Of a stretch of DNA of 35,405 bases, positions 10,639-20,114 are shown piece after piece. Source of the stretch: Hofstenia miamia (taxonomy: Eukaryota; Xenacoelomorpha; Acoela); the NCBI GenBank assembly GCA_004352715.1, contig SCFE01000072.1:1733466-1768870 (forward strand), given 5' to 3'. The notes beneath the pieces are model-generated. The model had not been told where the DNA came from and did no database searches. It worked only from the letters and a program-made list of their open reading frames with translations. How positions within the stretch are numbered: position 1 is the first letter of the stretch; each line of letters starts with the position of its first letter. Made by a program: the position numbers and the translations under genes.

Positions 10639-13020
10639 TTATGTAAACTTTTCTTTTCGGGCTTTTTGGAGAGCAAATTTTTTTATAATATCTTCAAATG
10701 ATAATGACATTGTAATGTCATTTTCAATCGCCAAAAGTGCTAGATTTGACAATTTTCCCTGCAGAATACTTGAACGACGTTTATTCTTTACATAGTCCAG
10801 CGTTGAGAATGAGCGTTCTCCTTGACAGTTCGTAACCATTAATGTCAAATACAGCCTTAATGCAATTCTAGTATTTGGAAAAACATCTCCCAAGTTTCGA
10901 TCTTCAATGTCTTTTAGTGCTTTTAATGGATCAGTACTGCATGTCGTGATCTTTGTATAATGGAGAAATTCTTCACCAAAATCACTGGAAAAATCGTTCT
11001 TATAGATATTCTTCAAATAATCTGTTGCTGTCAAAATTTCTTCGGAACATAAAGCTTTAAATGTTGTCAAAAATCCAAATCGCTTGTTTATTTCGCAGTA
11101 AGACTTCTTTCGTTTCTTCATTTCCACCATCAGTTTATCAATAATATAAATAAATGTTTGAATTCTAAATTTATCACGAGGCGCCACATCTGCAATGTTG
11201 TTTCTTGAAACCCGCCCTGATTTATAGTCAACACCAGGCACCAACAGCTGGGCTTCTGCTTCAAATTTATCATAACAGCTTCTAAGTTCTTCTAGCCATG
11301 CTTCTAATGATGCATAAATTTCAGTACATGTGGCCAATGTACAGGTATCTGATTGGAGTTGTTTGCTGCTAGCATGAAACCTGGAAAGAACGGTATCCCA
11401 TATTACTGTCATAAGAGCAGTTTCGAGTCTGTGAAGCTTAGAAGATATATTTTGAGCTTCCCTTCGGAATTCTGGTTTTTCATCACTGTCGTCAGTAATT
11501 TCTTCCAAACATTTTCGAATAGATGTATAGTTTTCTCTAAAAACATGTGATGCATCTGCTCGTGCTGACCAACGGGTATCAGAAAGTGACTTTGGCGTTT
11601 GCTGAAGTGAAGAAACAATCCGCTCCCACCGATGAGTCGATGATGTACAAAGAACATAAAAACTCTGCAATAAACCAAAAAACGATGCTGCCTCAACACA
11701 ACAATCCACAGCAAATTTCCCAACAAGATTTAACGAATGTCCAGCACAAGGAACATACTCTGCCAAGAAATTTCTTTTTTTGATACGTTCTTGTAAACCA
11801 GTGTATCTACCTGCCATATTGCTGGCATTGTCGTAACTCTGACCTCTACAGGCAGCTAAAGGAATATCAAATTCATCTAAAGTGTTTATTACAACATTTG
11901 CAAGTTCTTCAGCAGTGTGTTGTTTAATAGCAATAAACTTCAGAAATCGTTCATGAATTTTGGCTTTCAATACATATCTAATGATGAATGTCAACTGATC
12001 CATATGTGTTAAGTCTGAAGTAGAATCAACGCTAATCGAATAATATTTCGCTTGCTTAACTTCAGCCACTATGGTGCTTAAGACCTTCTCACCCATTTGT
12101 AAGATCAGTTCATCATAAATTGTGTTTGAAATGTAGGAAGTTGTACCCCGCCCTTTATTTCCATATCTTACTAAATGATCTGCAAGAAAAGCATCAAATT
12201 GAGAAATTAGCTCCAAGATACCAATAAAGTTTCCATTCTGAGTAGAACCGAGAATTTGATTTTCACCTGCGAAAGGCATACCACGAGAACTCAAAAATTT
12301 TATTGTTGCTACAATACGTTCAAGAACGGATGTCCAGTACTTTCTTTGCTCAATTTCTTGTCTCACAAGAGAAGAATCTACTCGTTCCTTTTCATTTTGC
12401 CACCGAGCAATACTTATAATTGCATCTCTATGACTAGAACTGACTTCGTGGTTTTTAATTCGTTGCATTGCATGTTTCCAATCATCAAATCCAGTGCAAA
12501 AATCTGATTGTGTCTCAGTAGTAAACAGAAAACAAGGATAACAATACACTTTCCCATTTGAACGAGAATAAATAAGATAAGAGCGTTCAGATGTTTCACC
12601 ATTACTAAACTGTCTGATAAATAAGTTTGAGTTGCATTTTCTAATTACTGTGCGTAAGCCATCTTTGTACAGCCTTGAAGAAGCAGTAAAATCTCCAAGA
12701 TTCTGTGAGGGTGGTTTATCATCAAGGAGAAATCTTTTCAAACTGTCACTGCGTTTCCAAAAAGCGGGATCAGTGTCAATTGCAATGTTTGACTGAATTA
12801 TTGCTCTTAAGTTTTCAGAGGAAGATTCACAAGTAGAAGGTGCCAAAGCTTGATTATCAGTAATTGTATGAATTGTTTCTGATTCAGCAGCTTCAGTAGT
12901 AGCTGAAATGGTAAAAAAATTATCTACCCGAGTTGTTTTTTGTAGAACATCATCCAGCCGTTGTTGCTTTATACGACTAGCTTTACGTTTCTGGGATCCA
13001 GATGCATTCTTAGATGCCAT
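10639..13020 (-). CDS. hAT transposase, TTF-type zinc finger/DUF4371/hAT dimerisation domains
   Basis: This encodes a 793-residue nuclear DNA transposase of the ZMYM1-like or '52 kDa repressor-like' hAT group, which cuts and reinserts the surrounding element. Residues 11-18 are basic (KRKASRIK), a likely nuclear signal. Residues about 83-200 form a TTF-type zinc finger (CYPCFLF, then C..GF.DWKHA and a final H). About 205-410 is the DUF4371 part of the RNase H-like core. The presumed catalytic acids are Asp332 in SVDSTSD, Asp397 in GQSYDNASN and Glu735 in GERSFSTLDYVKNKRRSS. CAGHSLNL at 425 and the conserved Trp in DTRWSAR at 484 are also in place. The C-terminal dimerisation segment ends LSNLALLAIENDI. 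No stop or frameshift interrupts it. I chose the ATG at 13018-13020: the frame opens nine codons further upstream but only with a TTG, which is not a normal animal start. Length and domains match full-length family members, so it is probably active or recently active. Confidence 0.95.
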   Translation of the reverse strand: MASKNASGSQKRKASRIKQQRLDDVLQKTTRVDNFFTISATTEAAESETIHTITDNQALAPSTCESSSENLRAIIQSNIAIDTDPAFWKRSDSLKRFLLDDKPPSQNLGDFTASSRLYKDGLRTVIRKCNSNLFIRQFSNGETSERSYLIYSRSNGKVYCYPCFLFTTETQSDFCTGFDDWKHAMQRIKNHEVSSSHRDAIISIARWQNEKERVDSSLVRQEIEQRKYWTSVLERIVATIKFLSSRGMPFAGENQILGSTQNGNFIGILELISQFDAFLADHLVRYGNKGRGTTSYISNTIYDELILQMGEKVLSTIVAEVKQAKYYSISVDSTSDLTHMDQLTFIIRYVLKAKIHERFLKFIAIKQHTAEELANVVINTLDEFDIPLAACRGQSYDNASNMAGRYTGLQERIKKRNFLAEYVPCAGHSLNLVGKFAVDCCVEAASFFGLLQSFYVLCTSSTHRWERIVSSLQQTPKSLSDTRWSARADASHVFRENYTSIRKCLEEITDDSDEKPEFRREAQNISSKLHRLETALMTVIWDTVLSRFHASSKQLQSDTCTLATCTEIYASLEAWLEELRSCYDKFEAEAQLLVPGVDYKSGRVSRNNIADVAPRDKFRIQTFIYIIDKLMVEMKKRKKSYCEINKRFGFLTTFKALCSEEILTATDYLKNIYKNDFSSDFGEEFLHYTKITTCSTDPLKALKDIEDRNLGDVFPNTRIALRLYLTLMVTNCQGERSFSTLDYVKNKRRSSILQGKLSNLALLAIENDITMSLSFEDIIKKFALQKARKEKFT

Positions 13021-13418
13021 CAAAAATACTAAAAATACAATATTCAAATTAATAACTTTACAATTCTATTTAATTAGTTACAAATTCTAATTAATTACAA
13101 ATCTAACTTAAGTGGTAATTATCCAATATCTAGGTTACATGCAAAAAACCAGAAGATTTTATCGGTTCGTTTAGATTTTCGTTGAAATAAATAAATATAT
13201 AAATAAATATACTACAGCTTTCTGCAGTACCTACTTCTAACGAAGTAGGAATTATATTTTTAATCTAAATTTGAGCAATTCTCAATCTCCAATACTCAAT
13301 GCACTCTAGATATTTATGCTAATTTCCCCTTAATTATCCATACAAAAGCTGTTGCTACTTTGAATGTAATAACAATTTATTTAGCATTTGCATTATGTTT
13401 CTTAATTTACTTTTTGGA

Positions 13419-13481
13419 GGCCCCCTGAAAGAGGAGGCCCTGGGCATGTGCCCACTGTGCCCCAGGGTTAACAGGGCCCTG
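13419..13481. repeat. hAT right terminal inverted repeat and subterminal motifs
   Basis: Contains GGAGGCCCCCTG, GGAGGCCCTGGGCATG and GTTAACAGGGCCCTG, the inverted counterparts of the left end. The last base before TACTTATC marks the element boundary. Confidence 0.85.
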
Positions 13482-13489
13482 TACTTATC
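13482..13489. repeat. 8-bp target-site duplication, right copy (TACTTATC)
   Basis: Perfect copy of the left-hand 8-mer directly after the transposon end. Confidence 0.95.
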
Positions 13490-15380
13490 AACAGGTCGAG
13501 CTTTTAATGTGCCAAGAGGAGCCAAGCCTAGGTTGACCAATGCATTGGATATAATGTGAGCACATTCGAGTTATGAATAAACAAAATTATTAATTTTTCT
13601 GTTATTCTTATTGATTCATTCAAGACAAGTCTTTGTGAATCTTATAGTATTATTTTTAAATCTTTTTAAAGGAACTAGCAAAGCATATTTGAGAGCTCAA
13701 AATTTTTAAGGAAATAATCGAGATATAACGATCCACATTGAAATGTTTTTTGGGGTGCGTTGTACCATGCCGAGCCGAAAATACTAAAAAATAAAGCAAG
13801 TTGAGAAGTCAGATCTTAAAAGTCTGTTTATCATCCCAAATATATTAAAGTATGAATAGTTGTGATTGATTTTGAGGATCTAGTTTTGCATATGTTAGTG
13901 TAGAATCATCACCCATGCTTTAGATGTGCAACAACTCTGAGCTATTTAGAGATGCTGAACTACAGTTTCATACAAGCAGGGTAATGTCTATCTAGGTTAA
14001 CTGTATCCAAACTAAACTGTATTTAGAATCCACACGATATTAGAATAACGTATAACAGCCACTATTTAGGTAACTACAAGAGAGATACTCCAGTCAACAA
14101 TGGGCTCACTGCCTGAAGTGGCATCTGATTACCAAGAAGCCATCTGCCATTCCGCAACAGAGTTGTGTTCCATCCAATGACAGACTCAGCTCATTCTCAC
14201 TTGACTTAGTTTTGTTATGTGTACCCTATGTGATAATAAACAGTGATGCAGGCACTACTTGACTTAATGACTCATTCTCAGATGCTCTGTAATTACTACT
14301 AGTGTATTAATGCACTGTTCATTGACACTAACTGCTAATATAAAAATCTAGTTAATAAATGGCGTAGCAGTTTCCTATCCTACATGTAATAATAACAAAT
14401 ACGACTATCAACACTAGCTGCAACAAAGCAAAGAGGAGTTAAAAACTATTGTGTTATGCAACAAATAGCAGTTTCCTAAAACCTACGACGTTTCTAACAT
14501 GTACAATAACATTTATAGATAATAAGCCATTATTGGTTGTTGTGAGTCCAAAGTAAATAACAAATTTGGATCTAAAATAAGATAAATACAGATAGATAAT
14601 TCCTAGGGTGGCGATCTCGCCTTATCTCGTATTTGTTACTATATGCACTGATTAAAAAGCATTGATAGCCAGCTAGGCGGTAGTTAAAAACCCTTATACC
14701 TAATCCTAACTTAAATGCACGGTTTTGATCTAGGCCACAAACATTCTATCCCTCACAACAGCCTAATGATCGGCACAATGCATGAATCGCCTAGCTGCGC
14801 ATTCTATTTAATAATCAAACCGAGTAAAACGAGTAGCTAATAAGCAGTTTATTCTCCATCAACAATTCTCCTTTGGTTTTACATATTTATAGAAGTTTTA
14901 ATAAAGATATTTACTGCTACACAAGTACCTGTCACCTTTTTAGTTGCCAGCTAGCAGAAATTTTTGCTTTAATATGGTGCTTGCAAAATCAACGTGGAGC
15001 GTAAACGTCCACATGTAATTTGTCAAAAGTTTGATTAACAAGTAATTATTTTTACAAATTAATATCGAATTCAAATTGCAAGACTTGGTTTAATGCTAAT
15101 CTATCGAAAACACAAAATTAATAAAATCATATAAATTTATCATTCGATCTTGTTCCCCAATTTCAGTTCTTTTTGTTTTCTGATGGATTATGCTACATTA
15201 GCATATCATTCATGATTTCAATGTACTATAAGACTCATTAGAGAAATGCTATAATGGGAAAATGCCTACATTACATGAGTGATTATATTCCCTTTAGATA
15301 TATTCTAGTTTGAAGAAATCAAGCTGGGAGATTTAGAGGACCATAGTGGAATATAGTGTATTTTTTACATACCAACGATG
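13490..15380. other. Mostly gene-free; LTR-like patch near 14030-14290
   Basis: No coding frame is convincing. Around 14030-14290 the sequence is less A/T-rich, has a polyadenylation-type AATAAA at 14235 followed by GTGATGCAGGCAC, and in texture resembles a retrotransposon LTR. I could not find a matching 5-bp duplication or a second copy, so this is only a suggestion. A consensus-quality splice donor (ATG|GTAAGT) lies at 15378-15386. Confidence 0.35.
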
Positions 15381-16258
15381 GTAAGTACTGGTATCTTTAT
15401 TTTGTTTTCCAAAAAAAATTTCTTGTATTTGACGTAAAATATTTTTCTGTATAATGCATACTTAGTGCAATTTTTTATGAGTATTTAGCTTGTTGGCAAT
15501 GACTGAATTATGGTATCTCAACACACGAAATGCTTCACAAATCTAATAAATAATACAGTTGAAAGCAAAGAGATAAAATGAAACACTGAATGTGGAGTTA
15601 TGTCATAGATCATCAAACTATTTGTACTGCGCTAGGATTTACATTCGTAGAATTACTAAATATTAATTTACAACAATGTCTTCAATTATCACGAAATTTT
15701 TTAAATTTTGCTATAATTAACATTTATACGAATGTCTAAATGATTAGGTGTGAATATGGAAAAAAATTCAAACATGAATTTGAGAAATATAAATTTAAAA
15801 TTCCTTCTTTTTGAAAATCCTAATTTAATAGAATGGACTGTAATTTGGTTTCACTTGGTTCATTTAAGACATATGATTTTTATTCGGTTTTTACTGAGAG
15901 CACAAAAACTAATTTTGTGATATATTTGCACAAGCACGTAGATTGGTGAACATATTTTCAAATTAATTTATCTAATTTTTCTTAAACTTAACAAACTTCA
16001 TTTGTTTTCAATAAATTTTTATCCGGTAGATGGCATTAAAAACTTCTGAAATATTTCGTCTTATGTCTTAAATTTGAAAATATTATGCTTATTATATTTG
16101 CACACATATTTGTAACATATATTAATTGCTAATTGAATTTTTTCCTTACAGCTTTAAAATTTTTTGTGTTTTTCTAAATGTAGAAAATAGCAAAAGGAAC
16201 AAATCCATATGATATATAATTGTTTGATCTGAATTATATGTTAAATGGGAATTTTTAG
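15381..16258 (+). other. Candidate intron upstream of the Ulp1-like exon
   Basis: A strong donor GTAAGT at 15381 and an acceptor ATTTTTAG ending at 16258 would define an 878-bp intron. The join is phase-compatible, making a Gly codon and extending the downstream frame by about 11 residues before an in-frame stop at 15343. No ATG lies in that short upstream frame, so either the exon pair is wrong or a further exon exists. The interval is AT-rich with no other feature. Another good acceptor (TTTTTTCCTTACAG, ending 16151) leads into stops. Confidence 0.2.
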
Positions 16259-16776
16259 GTGTACAGAAGAATTATGGAAAAACAATTGATAATGGATTGC
16301 TAAATGATAAAATTATCGATCGAGTGCAATTAATGATTGACATTAATCTGGGCCATGCTTCCTGTTACCAATCATGTATGGGAAAACTGAATGGTTTTAA
16401 AAAATGTGATGCGAGTTTTGTGGTAAGAATATTGCACAGTGGCGAAGCAGCAAATGGTCATTGGGTGACCACTGTAAAATATGGAGGCAAAGTTTTCGTT
16501 TTTGATTCACTAAATCGTGTGATAAATATTGAGGTGTATAATCAACTACACCAGCTGCACCCAAGTATAAAAAAGGGTGATATTCAAAGCATTCCATGCC
16601 AACAACAGCCTTACGATAATCGCGATTGTGGTCTTTTTGCAATCGCAAATGCATTTCATGTCATTGCTACTCAGAAAATTGAAACCGTTCAGTTTCACTA
16701 CAATCTAATGCCTGATCACTTAAAAGACTGCTTAGTAAAAGGATGCATAAGGCCATTTCCAAACAACGTCATTTGA
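16259..16776 (+). CDS. Ulp1/SENP-like C48 cysteine peptidase domain, terminal exon
   Basis: The frame encodes a compact Ulp1-type cysteine peptidase fold, the enzyme class that cleaves SUMO or related ubiquitin-like proteins from targets. Visible catalytic elements are His in NGHWVTTV (codon 16459), Asp in KVFVFDSLN (codon 16504), the oxyanion-hole Gln region CQQQPYDN, and Cys in NRDCGLFAIANAF (codon 16627). The start of the fold, LLNDKIIDRVQ, matches the '(W)LND..I' opening of the family. The end, CIRPFP, matches single-domain Ulp1-like proteins known from cnidarians, sponges and other invertebrates. There is no in-frame ATG before the fold: the frame is closed upstream by a TGA at 16225, and the first ATG (16333) would cut off the opening motif. 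I therefore start it at a probable splice acceptor, TTTTTAG|GT, making this the last exon of a spliced gene. A 5'-truncated copy is the alternative. Substrate and role are unknown. Confidence 0.75.
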
Positions 16777-16897
16777 GTTTGAATTAATGTGCATGATAAA
16801 TGCTATTGTAGAAAATACATTGCCTTTTTGATAATTTTCTTACATTGGTTATAACAATGCTAAATTGATAATTGTATTTTGCGAAATACTTGAAAAC

Positions 16898-16903
16898 AAT
16901 AAA
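16898..16903 (+). promoter_or_regulatory. Polyadenylation signal AATAAA
   Basis: AATAAA lies 122 bases after the stop codon of the Ulp1-like exon, in the right orientation to end its transcript. The hexamer is frequent by chance in AT-rich DNA. Confidence 0.5.
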
Positions 16904-17836
16904 ATGCTAGCAATACATACTTTCCAAAATTTGGACAATTTACGCCAAAAAATCGACACCAAAGGATCCAGTATTGATTAACTATACATTAGGATGTTTC
17001 GACGTCAAATCGACATTGTACAATGTGCTCATACGTCAATCAAAAATAAAAATTTATTGAAAAAAATTTAAGAAAATTAATATTTTATTAATTATTTATT
17101 GAATTTTTATAGATTGACAAGTTTTATTGAAAAAATTAATTTTCAATTAAAGAAAATTAATAAAATTTCCAATTTAAATTTATCGAGTTTTTTATTGAAA
17201 ATTTACCAAAGAAAAATAATATTAATTTTTTATCAATCTAAATTTTTCAATTTGAAGGCGGCAAATACTATAAAGATAAAATATTGTTGCACGGAGAAGA
17301 TAAAAATAAGCTTTCATATAATTCAGTGCCAATAAGGTCGTTTATATGTACCTTTCTCATAATATGTCACTCAATATGCTGTAAGAATAATTTATTCATG
17401 ATTGCCTGGCTAAAATCAATTACTATTTACTCAGTATTGTTAATTAGTAACGCAATGTTATTAATTGCTTAATTGATAACAAAAATGAAAATGCTTTCAA
17501 TATGTGCAAATTTTTAAAGAAAATTTTGTTTTTGCAGAAATCTGACCTTGTTGCTAATGTATATATAGTCATATAATTCCATGTGTGTGAAATATTATTT
17601 AATGCGTGATAGCATTATCAGCTTTGTGTTGTAGCACATAATGGAAATTTGTTGTTCAGATCTTGCATTTGAACTGATGTTGATAAATTCAAATTCTTAA
17701 GGTTTACTAAAATTTTTGACATTTTACTAATGTTTTAAAGAAAATCTATTAAATTACTTTGCAAAAACTTGCATAAAAAATTAATAAAATATTAATTTTC
17801 TTAAAAAAATTTCCATTTTTGATCAACATGGGCTTG

Positions 17837-17839
<3 letters not shown>
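16904..17839. other. AT-rich stretch without a recognisable gene
   Basis: Between 17045 and 17250 the sequence is almost pure A/T with repeated TTTATTGAAAA and AAAATTAAT words, a low-complexity patch. Open frames here are Lys/Ile/Asn-rich noise. Confidence 0.6.

Positions 17840-17899
<60 letters not shown>
17840..17899. repeat. (TA)n microsatellite, about 60 bp
   Basis: Two TA runs are separated by a single extra T at 17871. It is fully sequenced, unlike three similar arrays in the window that contain gaps. Confidence 0.95.
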
Positions 17900-18949
17900 C
17901 TGTATATTTATAGAAACATATAGTTTAATAAATAATGAAAAACAATAAAACGAAAATCTTACATTTATATATATGCAGAGATATTCCAAAGCAATTAGCT
18001 GTCATTCTAGCTGTCATTCTACCTGAACTGTCATTGTGCAACAGATTGTACATTGGTCATAAATTGCGGAATAATGAGGCTTAACATATGCAAGCATAAA
18101 TCAAATATTAGAACGAAATCTTAAATAGAAACAATTTTCAGATTATAGAAACTTACATGCTGCTTAATTTTTCGCCAAACCTCATTTTCTCGTTGCAGAG
18201 CTAAATCGCAGGATTTGTCATTTTAGGAGCGCTTTTTATGCATGCGTAGACACATCATTTCAAAAAAATTGGGTTGGAGGGCTCCGGGTATTCAAATGAC
18301 AGAGTGTAGTCATATTAGTGATCCAAATTTTAGGCTGTATCAGATGCCTGCACACACAATATCTGGTTTGCCATGCAATAACAAAATATATATGTTAAGT
18401 CTTCTTTTTATAAATGATTGAAACAACTATTGATTGAGATAAATGCGGATGATACGATCATTGAAATGTTTACATGCATTTCTTGCTCGAACTGTTGAAA
18501 CACAATATTCTTACTAAAAAAGTAATTCAGTGTAATCTCATCTCTATTCGTTTCAAAAGGCTTAAGAAAATTAGTTAAGGTGAAGTACTGAGTTCTATTT
18601 ATGACCTTATAATATGCTCTGAATGGTCGCTTTGCAGTAATTTTAAAATAAAGGTCTTTGGTGTTCATTCTGTCATTGCTTATTGATTAATTATTGCGAT
18701 CACGATTCAGGGTGGAATTGATTTCAAAAGGTTGAATAGAAATTATCTACTAATTAACTTAAATGTAACCAAAGCCATAAGGAAATCATAAATATTTTAA
18801 CAAGAAATTTGACTATGGATTCATTACAAAGCTTTGAAAATCCAATTATACATATATATTTAATTAAACAAAAGATATTTTTAAATCTATAAAATATCAG
18901 CTGTGAATCATTTTAAACAAACAACAAATTAGAATGTTCAAATGTGTCG
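17900..18949. other. AT-rich stretch without a recognisable gene
   Basis: A small tandem unit AGCTGTCATTCT occurs twice near 17998-18021. A minus-strand open frame of 86 codons (18408-18668) has mixed composition but no recognisable motif. I do not call it a gene. Confidence 0.5.
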
Positions 18950-18962
18950 ATATATATATATG

Positions 18963-19009
<47 letters not shown>

Positions 19010-19188
19010 AATATATTTGAATTCAAATATTGATATTCAAGCTGTATNNNNNNNNNNNNNNNNNNNNNNNNNNNNNNNNNNNNNNNNNNNNNNNNNNNNN
19101 NNNNNNNNNNNNNNNNNNNNNNNNNNNNNNNNNNNNNNNNNNNNNNNNNNNNNNNNNNNNNNNNNNNNNNATATATATATATATATAT
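18950..19188. repeat. (TA)n arrays flanking a 123-base assembly gap
   Basis: (TA)n runs at 18950-19005 and 19171-19188 surround a segment (19002-19047) shared with 5401-5446 and an N run at 19048-19170. The right-hand array abuts the 3' end of a Penelope-like element. Confidence 0.85.
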
Positions 19189-19546
19189 GAAAACTTTTAT
19201 TGATTTTGTCGCGACATGTTTCCACAAACATTGTTGTTATCTTCAAGCATTTGCAGCATTGTTCCCAAACTTTTTCATTAAATGTTTTTGATCTTTAATA
19301 AATGTTAAAATTTGATTGAGTTCTTTTTTTATTTATTAGGGTTTTGGTTGATTTAATGCATATGGCTTCTGCTATCTTAGTTTCACGATGTTTTACTAGT
19401 ATGTTAAAATTTTTCAGCTTAGGTGCACATCCATGAATATATATTTCTGATTGTAGATGCCCTCTCATATGTTCTTTTTCCCGAGTTTCTAAATGTCTTC
19501 TAGTTTCGCCAATGTATGAACTTGAACATTCATCACAGTCGTATGA
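19189..19546 (-). mobile_element. Penelope-like retroelement, 3' end fragment
   Basis: On the minus strand this holds the end of a GIY-YIG endonuclease domain and then a non-coding tail. The tail carries AAGATAACAACAATGTTTG, CATGTCGCGAC and ATCAATAAAAG, leading into (TA)n, a tail layout I associate with Penelope-like elements. The element is cut at its 5' side near 19547; the reverse transcriptase part is missing. Truncation at the 5' end is usual for these retroelements. Confidence 0.75.
19295..19546 (-). pseudogene. GIY-YIG endonuclease C-terminal remnant of a Penelope-like element
   Basis: This is an open stretch of 83 codons ending in TAA. It begins SYDCDECSSSYIGETRRHLE and then LETREKEHMRGHL, fitting the family pattern 'Y.C..C...YIGET.R.L..R..EH' in which the second half of GIY-YIG and a CCHH-like cysteine pair are fused. 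A later KHRETKIAEAICI segment carries the conserved acidic residue in 'R...AEA', and a stop codon lies directly upstream (19547-19549) where the preceding residues of the motif should be. The protein would cleave target DNA for reverse-transcriptase priming, but the fragment lacks its polymerase domain and cannot act alone. Confidence 0.75.
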
Positions 19547-19549
19547 TTA

Positions 19550-20114
19550 AACGATATTAGAAGTTACCATTCATAAGAACACGAGAAGAACAACTGAAGA
19601 GAACCATAAGAACATATAACAAAGAATTACAAGTCTCGAAAATATGTCCAGTATTTTATGCAAAGAAAACCATGCAAATGTTCCTTAATAAAAATCACAT
19701 ACCGATTTGCCTGTCTTCTTTGTAATACAGAATTTCAAAATAGCAAATTATGTAAAAGAATGAAAAAGTTGAACATGCAAATTCAAATGGATAATCAGTA
19801 TATTTAGTGGTGCACATACCTGCTGTTGTTTTTAATGAATGCATGTGGAAGTAAACAAAATCTTAGTTTGAGTCACTTTTGACACATTTGGCCGTTATAG
19901 TGTTAATGTGTTATCTATGATGACATGTGCAACGAACGTTTTGAATTGTTATTAACGGCTCGACAAATTCATTGGTCTGTGAGACTGCTATGCAACTTTT
20001 ATTTTAAGTGAGAAATCGGTTAAATTTATTGCTGTCAAAAGTAGTATGCATAAAAACCTGACTTAGTTACAAATTTGTTAAATTTTTGCTTTATGTACCT
20101 TTATATGCATGCGC
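19550..20114. other. AT-rich stretch without a recognisable gene
   Basis: A short plus-strand open patch of about 54 codons (19560-19725) has mixed residues but no recognisable motif. Nothing else stands out. Confidence 0.5.

Larger units (their letters stand above)
10511..13481 (-). mobile_element. Complete hAT-superfamily DNA transposon (ZMYM1-like type)
   Basis: A 2971-bp element bounded by a perfect 8-bp duplication. Its left end reads CAGAGCCCTGTTAA, and the reverse complement of its right end reads CAGGGCCCTGTTAA, one mismatch in 14. Inside the ends both sides carry repeated GGCCCTGGGCA and GGAGGCCCC motifs, in inverted orientation, forming GC-rich subterminal regions in an AT-rich setting. 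A single intact transposase gene lies between them on the minus strand, leaving about 130 bp on the left and 460 bp on the right as non-coding terminal sequence. The match of ends, duplication and gene shows one undamaged insertion that occurred recently relative to the other relics in the window. Removing it would restore an uninterrupted site with one TACTTATC. Confidence 0.95.

Noticed and set aside
11353-12602. Plus- and minus-strand open frames of 60-105 codons overlapping the transposase
   Set aside because: They are other-frame shadows of the intact transposase, whose motifs account for this DNA.
14030-14290. Solo LTR of a retrotransposon
   Set aside because: Texture and an AATAAA are suggestive, but no TG/CA ends with a matching 5-bp duplication and no second copy could be found.
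16259-16776. Ulp1-like peptidase as the protease of a Polinton/Maverick element
   Set aside because: No polymerase B, integrase, packaging ATPase or capsid-type gene is recognisable nearby, and the sequence fits cellular single-domain Ulp1-like proteins.
18408-18668. 86-codon minus-strand open frame as a gene
   Set aside because: No recognisable motif, no splice or poly(A) context, and length within chance for this composition.
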